Below are positions 12,401-20,220 of a stretch of DNA of 64,000 nucleotides, piece after piece. The stretch is from Trichostrongylus colubriformis. Taxonomy: Eukaryota; Nematoda; Chromadorea; Rhabditida; Trichostrongylidae. The notes under the pieces were generated by a model. That model was not told the DNA's origin. It ran no database searches and saw only the letters and a program-made list of their open reading frames with translations. Every line of letters begins with the position of its first letter. The first letter of the stretch is position 1. Both the position numbers and the translations under genes were made by a program. The DNA is taken from the NCBI GenBank assembly GCA_963978905.1, contig OZ022256.1, positions 30,777,426 through 30,841,425 on the forward strand, written 5' to 3'.

Positions 12401-15400
12401 GGCGTAGAGTACTGGGATCTGCTCGATGAAGGTACCACAGTATCCGCCGACGTCTACGTTCGTCAATTACGAGAATTGAAGGCCAATGTCCAAAGTTCGC
12501 CACGGCGGCGGTCACATGTCTACTTCCAGCACGACAACGTGTCTACTTCCACAGACCGCACTTCGCAAGATCGACCAAGGCCGAGCTGCTGTCGTACAGT
12601 TGGACCGTACTTCTATACCCACCGTACTCCCCAGACCTGGCCCCTTCAGATTTCCACCTTTTCTCCCACAGCCAACGCCACCTGGACGGCGAAGACTTCA
12701 AAACTCGCGACGAGGTCAAGGCGGCACTCGGCAACTTCTTCGAGCTCCAGCTTCCGGCCTTCTGGAGCAAGGGCATCCATGATCTGCCTATACCGTGGCA
12801 GAAGGTCATCGATAACGATGGAGTATATTTCAAGTGAATCCCTGTTGTCGTAAAAAAGTTGTACGACAATGATTAAAATTGGTCAATTTGTCCGATTTAT
12901 TATGAATCAACCTAATATAATTCGCTTAGTATGTCTGTGTGTGTGTGTCTGTGTGTGTGTGTTTGTCACGATATTTATATCTCGCATCGCAGTGAAGCTG
13001 GAACCTTGATTTTTGCAAGTGATGTGGGGGGAGGGGGTGGCAAGGGGACACTAATGGTGGAGGACCTCCAAGGTCCACCTTTGACGTGAGGCGGATAGAC
13101 GACATTTCAGAAGTTTGAAATGTGAACACGAGCAAGGGTGCATGTATCATATTAGGTCGGCAACTAAGTCATTGCGGATTTCACTCATAGATGGCTTTGG
13201 TTGAATATTTAGCTTTACTGGCGTAGGCCAAATGCTGAACACATATTGTTATCTAATAGTAGGCAATCCTGTTACCAATCAGTGAAGAAAGCTTCTTGAT
13301 CGGTTGCATTATTTTCGTTTGGCGTGTGCTGAAAAATGGAGAATCAAAACATTCACTTTCGTCATGTATTGCTTTATTATTTTCTTAAAGGGAAAAACGC
13401 ATCACAAGCTCTCAAAAAGTTATGTGCTGTTTATGGTGCCGAAGCCTTAAAAGATCGGCAGTGCCAAAATTGGTTTGCTAAATTTCGGTCTGGTGATTTT
13501 TCTCTCAAAGATGAGGAACGCTCTGGTCGTCCAGTTGGAGTTGACAACGACCCAATAAAGGCAATACTTGATTCGGATCGTCACAGTATAACACAAGAGA
13601 TTGCAGAGAAGCTACAGATATCACATACATATATTGAAAAGCATTTAAAACAACCTAGGTACGTGTCAAAACTGGATATATGGGTGAAACGCATTTAATG
13701 CAACGCATTGGCATCTGCGATTTGCTAAAGAAACGTGATGAAAATGATGCACTTCTAAAACGAATGATCACTGGCGATGAAAAATGGGTCGTTAACGATA
13801 ATGTCCAGCGAAAAGGATCGTGTAGCCGCTCAGGTGAACCAGCTCAAACAAGAGCGAAAGCTGGGATTCATCAAAAGAATGTTTTTGTCAGTTTGATGGG
13901 ATTACAAAGGAATTGTCTACTTTGAACTCCTACCACCCAACCGAATGATCACTTCTGATGTCTACATTGCACAACTAACCAAATTAAGCAATGCAATTCA
14001 AGAAAAGCGACCCGAATTAATTAACCGAAAAAGTGTTGTATTCCGTCATGACCATGCACACACATCTTTGGCCGCTTGGCAAAAATTATGGATTTTGGTT
14101 GGGATGTTTTGCCACATCCACCATAAAGTCCTGACCTTGCACCATCGGATTACTTTTTGTTTCGATCATTGCAAAACTCTTTTGAGTGGTAAAAATTTCA
14201 GTAGTGATGATGAGGTCAAATCGCATCTGACTCAGTTTTTTACTGATAAAAACTAGAAGTTTTATAAATGCGGAATGATGATGCTACCTGAAAGGTGGCA
14301 AAAGGTCATTGATAAAAACGGGCAATACATTACAGTATAAGGTGATTTATTTCTGTGGAAAAATGTCTTTGATTTTCTAACAAAAATCCGCAATTACTTA
14401 GTTGCCAACCTAATATTATCAAATCATGTAACCAAAAAATGCATTGGCTGTAAGAAAATGCAACAGAGACTATTATGAGAAGGTTCCGTCCCCGAACCTT
14501 CAAGATAAAAGCTTAGCTTCATTTCTTTAGTGAGAGAACGGACCAAATGCTCTCTTGTCCTGTTTCAAGCAACTTTGGCAAACATGATTCTCCTATGTTT
14601 ACTTAGACGCGAAATGGCGGAATTTGAATCCACCTTTGACACTGACAACTCATTCTAGGCAGAAATGATCCATTGAGTGAAAGATAAGAAACGACCTCGT
14701 TTTGTCTATCAATATTTTAAACTCATATGCATCCAGTAGTTACCGATTCGCCTGAACGTTTCCAATGCCTTCAACCATAAGTCTACCCGACTAGCTCCAT
14801 ACCTTTGGGCAATGTTCCAGTAAAAAACGAACATATTTCATGAAAGGAAAAACAACATCTCAGTCTTTCTAATTCATGAGGCGCGCAGATTAAGAGCTCT
14901 GCAATTAATTAGTGAACGACTTTGTCATTGTAGTCATCAAAGGAGAGAGAAAAAGGTTTCGGAGGTTTCTGATTTTTGAGTTTTGTGCCGTTCATCGAAA
15001 AGTTAACATTCGACAGATGAGAGAGGCCTAATGGTGAGATTGTTGTCTTTTCCCGAAAATGTTGAGCTCGCACTTCTGCGAAAATCGGGCAATGGAATCA
15101 AGCGCTCCCTATAGTGGATGCGACTTATCTAACAAGGGAAGTACCTGAGGTCCAACTAGCCATTCGGAATGGGATACATATGGTCCAATGTATTTTCGGA
15201 CGCTAATCTCGAACCTGCTTCCAAATTTGCAGAACGATTCCCTGAGCGGAGTTATGGAGGTTTTCTTGAAAAACAATTTACTATATGGTAGACTTGGTAG
15301 CCCGTAGCACGCGAGTCAGTCTCGGGCAGAACCAGCGCAGTTTTCGTGTTCAGATGACCAAATTGCTCGATGGCACATGTCTTTAGCCAGTTCGAGGCCT

Positions 15401-18400
15401 AGTGGGTAGGCCAATAATTTTTCCGAAATTTGGCCAAATTCTCGAATTGGCTGAAAACATGTCTCATGGGTCAGTTGGTCCCCTGAACACGAAAATCGCA
15501 CTGGTTTTGCGCGAGACGTCTTGCTTGCGTGCTACGAGCTTCTAAACCTACTACATAGTAGCATGGTTTTTTCAAAAAAAACCTCATCTCCACTCAGAGA
15601 ATTGTTCTGCAAATTTGGAACGCAGGTTCGAGATCAATATCCGAAAACACGTCGGACCATATGTGTACCATTCCGAATGGCCGGTGCGACCTCGATCACG
15701 GGACCTTCCCTTGTAAGCACCCAACTTTCACGTCATCTGCTCAAAATGAGCAATGCAATTTGCCTTCACTCGCATTTCACTGACCATCTTGTTTCCTCAA
15801 AAAGCGGTCCAACTACAGCTTCTCGGCAGTGAAGTCGCGCCGTACATAGGAGGGGGCGAAATTTTTCGTCAGAGTTGCGGGCCAGATCTCATATGCTGCA
15901 GAAGCCTGTCTGAGTTTCTAAGGAGGCAAACTAGTTTTTATGATCTTTCCGCGGTTGTTCACTTTCTCGGTTGACCAGCTAGGTAGCGCAGAACCGTAAT
16001 TTTCCTTAAAGGAACACATCTATCAGTTCATCATCACCAGAGTTCTCTATCGCTTCCTTCAGCACCTCTTTATCGAGTTTTTGGTGTCGAGATCATATTT
16101 TGTTCGCTTGCACCAGTCCAAGTGATCCTTCTCAATTCGTCGTCGATCTTCTTCTGTAACCCTCACCATGGTTGATTACAGCGCGTTTTTATTCGTATCT
16201 CTCTTCGACGAAATCAAAGGCTTCTTCAGAGAGCCGCAATATGTGAGAGCACGCCCTCCTGATGAGCGCTGATCTCTTCGATTTTATTAATGGTCCTATC
16301 AAACGGCGCTAGGAGAGGGCTTTCTTAATTTTATCCGCACACAAGTCATACTTTTCCATCACCTCAACCGTCATAGCGGAAGCCCTGGTCACCATCCTCG
16401 CTTGACTGACTCCTCTTCGTTCCACCATGCGTGACAAGAACTTTTTCATTCCACAAGATCTGATCACAAGGAAGCCGCTTGATTGATACTCAAGGATGAA
16501 ACCTATCAGGCAATGGAATATATTTTGATTTCTATCTATTAGGTTATTCAAAATGGGGTTAAGCTCTGATGTATGAGATGGGTGTCAAAAATGTGTAAGT
16601 AAAAAACAACTGAAAAGTAGAAAAGGAACAAAGCGAAAGCTGCTATCAAAAATAGACGGTGCCGCTCGCGTCACGGTCACGATCGTGCCTCAGTGAGAAC
16701 ATTCCCACTGACGAACTTCCAATCAATCTTTCATATCAATTTTCGTTTTCTTGTTTATTTTGCCCGATACGTGTTAGTATCCCATAGGCCAAAGTCGATA
16801 TGCAGCCGAACATCACCAGATGTGATAATCTTTTTCACCTTTTGACGACCGCTGTTTGAAAACTGCATAAAAGTGAATGTCGATGGACGTTTCGATACAA
16901 TCTTTGAAAAGTTAGGAGAGGAAAAACGAAAAGCACACTGTCAATCAACAAACTGCCGTCCGTTGTTTCCTGGTCAGTCTGCTGAAAGCCACAAGAAGGA
17001 GTGGTTTGGTCAACTGCCCATTAGAAACATGGGAGTGCAAACGTACAGAGTTGAGAAGAGATGTGGGCAAACAATCATAAACCTAGTGAGTCTTACTTTT
17101 AGGCTTGGGCTAAAAAACCTAAGCCTAAAAGTAAGAGTCTCTCTGTGGTCAAGCTTCGCCGCCTAAATCTATCAGCAGCCTGTATCTACATACTTACACC
17201 ACCAGTTGAGCCCCAGATCGTCTTGTGAAGACTCGCGCGGGGCATGTCTTCCCGCTCCTGCTTTACTGCCCCCGGCCTTAAAATTGGTCGGTTTCGGTTA
17301 TAGCAGTTCTCCAATCTTGTCCTCACACACAAGAGAAGCATTAAGCGGACGGACAGAATTAATGGCAGCGAACATCGATTAAACTTTTATATTGCGCAAA
17401 ACCAAATGTAATAGTCCTATTTGACGAAGAAGATGCGTCATTTTCTCTAGAGGGTTTCGTGCAAGTCTCCCGCTCTGCCTTCCATCATATTTCCTGAGAG
17501 GAAGAACAAATGCATTCTATGAATTGCAGTTTCCAAGAAAGGTTACATAAAATGCGATACTCCGTCACAAGAAGCATGAAGAACCAGCATGAGAACTAAG
17601 AGGTTTTTAGACAGATGTGCCCTCTGCTGTTCACGTTCTCATCCAAAGTATTGGGGTAAAAAAAATCCTCTTGATTTTCGAAACATTACATTTAGCTGAA
17701 TTTTCGAAAGTAGGAAACACACAAAAATCAATGCACAGTACGTCTACTGGACTATGCGGAATAAGCACTTCCCATCCACTACAGAAGCTTCTATTAACCC
17801 TCTTTTGCAGTGTGTGGCGGTGTGTGAACAAGTGTTGCCTTGCACCGTGGTTCGGACGCACCCTTACGATTTCAGCTGCTGACAGAATGGGTCTACCACG
17901 GATGTAATGTTGCGTGGAAGTAGCTTTGTAAATGAAGACTTATAATCACACCAAACATACGCTTAAGATCAGCGTTTCGTCGCTGCTCGAGCTGCTTCAC
18001 TATCAACCCACTATGAGCCGCGCTTGATGTTGATGTACAGACCAATCCGGCTTTAGAAACAGGCAGCCTCTCGTTTCTCTTGCGCAGCGCAATCGTCAAG
18101 AAGTGTGTCCATCGGGAGGCGGTTGTCCAGGTGTTCTTTCGACGTCCCGAGGGATCTAGTCAATAACCCTTTTGGTTCAAGGGACATAACGATGTCGTAT
18201 GACGTGTTCGGCTCATCTAATCTCCAAGTCCTCGACGAATGCGTCGGCATCCCTGATCTCCCATCATCGACGAAGATCGGTACTCCGGATCCCCCTCTGC
18301 GCTTGCATGTATTGAGATACCCGAGCATCGTCCTTTAGATAGCCCGTTGGATGACGCTGACCGTGTGCTCTTCCTGCATACGTAGACTCGTTTCTATCGA

Positions 18401-20103
18401 ATATGTCGGGCAGGATGGACAGCTGAATGAAGAGATGGGTGCGAAACTGTACGTTTTTCGTCTTTCTCACTATTCCCTCGATGGTTTCCAAAGCTATCAA
18501 ATCCTCTCTTTACCTCCCGCCTAGCTCTGCTGCTTCAGTCCAGTTCCCAAAGGCTGACGGGGCGTGGCCCACAGGGTTGGGTGAGAGTGTGTGGCGGGGT
18601 GAGAGAGATCGATACAAGTACGTAGGCCTAGCCCTGTCAGCCGTAATTGAAATGGACTTAAGTCCTTTGTCGTATTGACTTTCCGATCTAGTAAACATAG
18701 CTGAAGCATTCAGCGATGTACGTCCCGTTGACCATAAATGGGGCATCAGGTAGTAATCCGTTCCTCATGAACATCGTCTCCGTTAGGTCAATTGCAAACC
18801 GAAATTTCACACTCATAATCGAAATCGGCTAGCACTTGCTCCGCTTGCTGGATTGTTGATGTTATGAGCACGATGTCATCAGCAAAGCTGAGATGTAGAT
18901 ACCGGCCATTGCCCTTCACTCCTATGCCGCCACTAATTCTCGACGTGAGCAACTATTCCGTCAAGAGGTGAATAGCCCGGACGATTTTGCCACTGGCATG
19001 TAGCCAGTAATCTATGCGCAAAAACAGCGAGGAAACAATACAAAAAAAACTTAAAAGGCGTCCTATCGTTAACTGCAGACGAGCGAAGACAACAAGAGAA
19101 TTGATCAAAATACAGAAGAATACAAGAGAAAACTCGCAAACTCTACGGGTAAGCAGCAAAAATCAATAACACTGAAAAAGAAATCAGCTGATCAGAAAAG
19201 GGTATGCGGCGTTCTCATTACGAAAGCGCGCTCCGATCGCTCCAGCCATGCCGCATCGCTTTGGCCCGTCCCACCCCAGCCAGTCAGGAAAGCCCGTCGC
19301 TAGGAGGCTGGCTGCCATGATAAAGGCCGCTCGCTCTGATAAGGCCGCCATAATTTCTCACTTAATGACTCCTTTTGGGATTCCTTATCACCCACATTAC
19401 CCCTATCACTGTCTTTAAGGCGCTCCTTGGCAAAACAATAGAAGCGTGTCATAGCGATGGAGGAATATGTCTGTCAAAACTTAATAGCTACAATCTAAAT
19501 ACCTCGGAAATTGAATACAACGGAAATCTAGAGTAACAGCTAGTTGTGCAGGGTACTAGCCAGACCAAGGAGCGCACCTCATGATCCAGTCGAATAACGT
19601 CGTACGGTAACAACCCGCCAATCTCCGTGATTACGCCGTCGTTGTCGATGGTGATCGACACGTTCTCTTCGAGCTTTCCATCGATCCAGACGTATCGAGG
19701 CAAAATGGTCTTTCCGCGATACGATGACGTTGGTGTCGCCATCGGTCTTCTCTTAATAGATTGATTTGGACATTGATTCCAACGAATCGCGATAAACTCA
19801 TCAATAGCAATAGGACTGAACGGAAGAACAACAATTTTTCCAATCAATAATCATATGGTGGGAGCGAGATAAGAAATAATAGGGGCGATTCTGCGTCGTC
19901 CGCACGGTTTATGGGAAGATTGTAATCACAGCGTTATTGCACATGTGCGAGTTCTAAAGAATAGACTCGTTTTGCAGGTGACGTGCGATGGCCTCGACAG
20001 TAACCGTGTGGAGAGCTTTGGAAAACGAAAGCGCAGCGTTGCCAAGGAAAGTGAGATCCATACAAAGAAGTCAAAGCCTAATTTCACCACCACTTTGATG
20101 AAG
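449..20103 (+). CDS. ZP-domain (cuticlin-like) membrane/cuticle protein, multi-exon, 5' end outside window
   Basis: Proposed exons are 449-658, 2056-2236, 2555-2637, 2689-2799, 2989-3119, 3262-3395, 3967-4072, 4132-4213, 4486-4560 and 19978-20103; all phases agree and the sum is 413 codons. After an acidic, Ser/Thr-rich N-terminal part (exons 1-2), exons 3-10 read as one zona pellucida domain. Recognisable pieces are GAIYIKEKFSTC, LVTSVDRVLNVTCNYAE, REGRAVTTVPLGDEVELRW, GYFIDNCIAE, GCPDEKI and RIRCTIDVCVGSCSQ. Exon 10 then gives a dibasic furin-type site, FGKRKRS. Nematode ZP proteins polymerise into cuticle or apical extracellular matrix after cleavage at such a site. The signal-peptide exon must lie left of the window, and a transmembrane exon is expected beyond 20103. 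Least certain are the exon 5 acceptor (TTAAG at 2988) and the GC donor after exon 7. The last intron (4561-19977) contains an entire antisense gene. I cannot tell which cuticlin-family member this is. Confidence 0.8.
1556..1690 (-). repeat. Dispersed repeat A, copy 1
   Basis: On the minus strand this reads GCGTGAAACTTTGCATACG, then a GCAAATGCAACATAAATAT segment, then AAGGTTACAAAGGAATTGA and the block TTTTCCGTGGCCGATTCC. The same blocks recur in order at 1755-1858, 4375-4462 and 59195-59297. The family is unidentified; it is probably a short non-autonomous element. Confidence 0.6.
1755..1858 (+). repeat. Dispersed repeat A, copy 2
   Basis: This copy has TTTTCGCGTGAATGCGGCC, GGCAAATACAACATAAATAT and GTTTTCCGTGGACGATTCCC in order. 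It lies 65 bp from copy 1 in the opposite orientation, so the pair forms a loose inverted repeat within the intron. Confidence 0.6.
4375..4462 (+). repeat. Dispersed repeat A, partial copy 3
   Basis: The 3' half of the repeat is clear (ATTTTCCCGTGGACGATTCC at about 4436-4455) and the 5' half is degraded. It lies just upstream of ZP gene exon 9. Confidence 0.5.
4561..5414. other. ZP intron 9, left part, before the nested gene
   Basis: AT-rich sequence between ZP exon 9 and the stop codon of the antisense amidohydrolase. I see no further exon, repeat or RNA gene. The amidohydrolase 3' UTR and poly(A) site must be near its right edge. Confidence 0.5.
5415..19742 (-). CDS. Formimidoylglutamate deiminase-like amidohydrolase (HutF family), nine exons, 429 aa
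   Basis: Exons on the minus strand are 19742-19578, 11869-11711, 11137-10985, 10924-10783, 8726-8584, 7595-7457, 7384-7266, 7214-7101 and 5570-5415; phases agree and the ORF ends in TAA. The start ATG at 19742 gives MATPTSS. Motifs in order are the metal-binding HSH in PGFVNAHSHAFHRH, FWKWRDNMY, EAGITSVGEFHYVHH, AHSARAV, FHIHLEEQPKEIEDC, the later His in FTAVHATYT, YLGDGI, FGTDCN (catalytic Asp) and a C-terminal GKQLDFVSFD strand. Order and spacing match the TRZ/ATZ amidohydrolase subgroup and specifically HutF, which deiminates N-formimino-L-glutamate in histidine breakdown; it is probably cytosolic. Length is close to bacterial HutF (about 450 aa). The exon 7 acceptor is AAG rather than CAG. 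The gene sits antisense inside an intron of the ZP gene. Another amidohydrolase substrate remains possible. Confidence 0.85.
5571..7100 (-). other. Amidohydrolase intron 8
   Basis: This 1.5-kb intron separates GSIE (exon 8) from IGKQLDFV (exon 9). Short ORFs on both strands (for example 5676-5858 and 5942-6325 on plus, 5788-6024 on minus) show no recognisable domain, and I treat them as chance or relic sequence. Confidence 0.55.
9711..10192. mobile_element. Short MITE-like element with terminal inverted repeats
   Basis: The left end reads CTTAAAGGGACAGTTCACGA. The right end is its inverse, TCGTGAACTGTGCCTTTAAG, with one mismatch, and the match extends a few bases further inward. About 480 bp separate the outer ends and there is no transposase. 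It lies in the amidohydrolase intron between exon 5 (8584-8726) and exon 4 (10783-10924). The family is not identified. Confidence 0.6.
12017..12915 (+). mobile_element. Mariner element 1 (degenerate transposase, perfect TIRs)
   Basis: The two ends form a perfect 30-bp terminal inverted repeat beginning TTAGGTTGATTCATAATAAA and are flanked by TA (12015-12016 and 12916-12917). The total is 899 bp, shorter than a full mariner of about 1.3 kb. The plus strand keeps recognisable transposase pieces: YWDLLDEGTTVSADVYVRQL, then FQHDN, then YSPDLAPSDFHLF, and a C-terminal WQKVIDNDG. These are the mariner catalytic region, but frames change between pieces and the N-terminal helix-turn-helix half is missing or unreadable, so it cannot make a transposase. 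Both flanks belong to dispersed repeat B. Confidence 0.9.
12360..12836 (+). pseudogene. Mariner 1 transposase remnant
   Basis: Fragments of the mariner catalytic domain are present in the right order but need at least two frame changes. The second catalytic Asp lies in FQHDN and the third in YSPDLAPSD (D34D class). The usual HDNARPH motif is altered. The end, WQKVIDNDGVYFK, is typical of mariner C-termini and is followed by TGA-containing sequence before the right TIR. Confidence 0.8.
12916..13100 (-). repeat. Dispersed repeat B, interrupted copy, with (TG)n tract
   Basis: TATAATTCGCTTAG is followed by a TG/TC microsatellite (12931-12963), then TGTCACGATATTTATATCTC, then AGTGAAGCTGG. The same order is seen at 62705-62850 on the plus strand and inverted at about 61560-61700. 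Mariner 1 separates this part from the terminal TATCCTACTA at 12003-12012. Confidence 0.75.
13152..14413 (+). mobile_element. Mariner element 2 (full length, cecropia-like TIRs)
   Basis: A 1262-bp element is flanked by TA at 13150-13151 and 14414-14415. The TIRs begin TTAGGTCGGCAACTAAGTCA on the left and, read inward from the right, TTAGGTTGGCAACTAAGTAA. These resemble cecropia-subfamily mariner ends. Length and gene position (13336-14340) match an intact mariner, but the transposase frame is broken. It lies about 230 bp from mariner 1, in the same intron. Confidence 0.9.
13336..14340 (+). pseudogene. Mariner 2 transposase, frameshifted
   Basis: The first frame (13336-13698) carries the mariner N-terminal helix-turn-helix: HVLLYYFLKGKNASQALKKL, then CQNWFAKFRSGDFSLKDEER and GRP. 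The second (13680-13925) has MITGDEKWV with the first catalytic Asp. The third (13945-14256) has the degraded VFRHDHAHTS catalytic block and the final FSSDDEVKSHL region. A C-terminal LPERWQKVIDKNGQY lies in yet another frame and ends at TAA 14338-14340. At least three frame disruptions inactivate it, and the PPYSPDLAP motif is corrupted. Confidence 0.85.
15131..15715. mobile_element. Foldback element with ~270-bp inverted arms
   Basis: The left arm (15131-~15405) and right arm (~15445-15715) are imperfect reverse complements. Outer ends are AACAAGGGAAG and CTTCCCTTGT; inner matching blocks include CCATTCGGAATGG, CTCGAACCTGC, CAAATTTGCAGAAC, GTAGCACGC and TTTTCGTGTTCAG. The central loop is about 40 bp. 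No transposase is present. A diverged relative lies at 49194-49407. Confidence 0.8.
17092..17135. repeat. Perfect 15-bp stem hairpin
   Basis: CTTACTTTTAGGCTT (17092-17106) is exactly mirrored by AAGCCTAAAAGTAAG (17121-17135) across a 14-nt loop. It lies in amidohydrolase intron 1 and belongs to no element I recognise. Confidence 0.7.
18053..18945 (-). mobile_element. RTE-type non-LTR retrotransposon fragment (RT domain to C-terminus)
   Basis: Reading down the minus strand, a reverse transcriptase core GRYLHLSFADDIVLIT (catalytic FADD, coding positions about 18863-18910) is followed by QQAEQVLADFDYE and then, after frame changes, DAPFMVNGTYI. Further down comes the C-terminal region with IEGIVRKTKNVQFRTHLF (about 18400-18500) and a GYLNTCKRR/WTR-type tail. 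This order is that of RTE-class elements common in strongylid nematodes. It is 5'-truncated and frameshifted, inside amidohydrolase intron 1. Confidence 0.8.
19978..20103 (+). CDS. ZP-domain gene exon 10: last ZP cysteines and furin-type cleavage site
   Basis: This 126-nt exon follows a TTTTGCAG acceptor and ends at an AAG|GTACGC donor; it is phase 0 at both ends. It begins VTCDGLDSN, continues to FGKRKRS, and ends in a basic, Thr-rich segment. The 5'-flanking ZP exon at 4486-4560 ends in VCVGSCSQ, also phase 0, so the join completes the C-rich end of a ZP domain and its consensus cleavage site. That fit is why I assign it to the gene 15 kb upstream rather than to a separate gene. It starts 235 bp beyond the start codon of the antisense amidohydrolase. 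Confidence 0.65.
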
Positions 20104-20220
20104 GTACGCCTGAGCCTTGTCTCCACGAAAATTGCACTTTTGAATGAGAAGTTTCAAATGGAGGATAGAAGAACGGAAAATGATTCGAAACATTTGATTA
20201 CAGCACTTGGATTATATTAA

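Larger units (their letters stand above)
11870..19577 (-). other. Giant amidohydrolase intron 1 loaded with transposons
   Basis: A 7.7-kb intron separates the exon ending in LDHE (donor GAG|GTGCGC) from the exon starting VVLPGF (acceptor ATTTTAG). It holds mariner 1, mariner 2, a foldback element and an RTE fragment, each listed separately. The stretches between them (for example 14416-15130 and 15716-18050) show no coding signal I can support. Confidence 0.75.

Noticed and set aside
12237..12515. Minus-strand 92-codon frame within mariner 1
   Set aside because: It is antisense to the recognisable transposase catalytic region.
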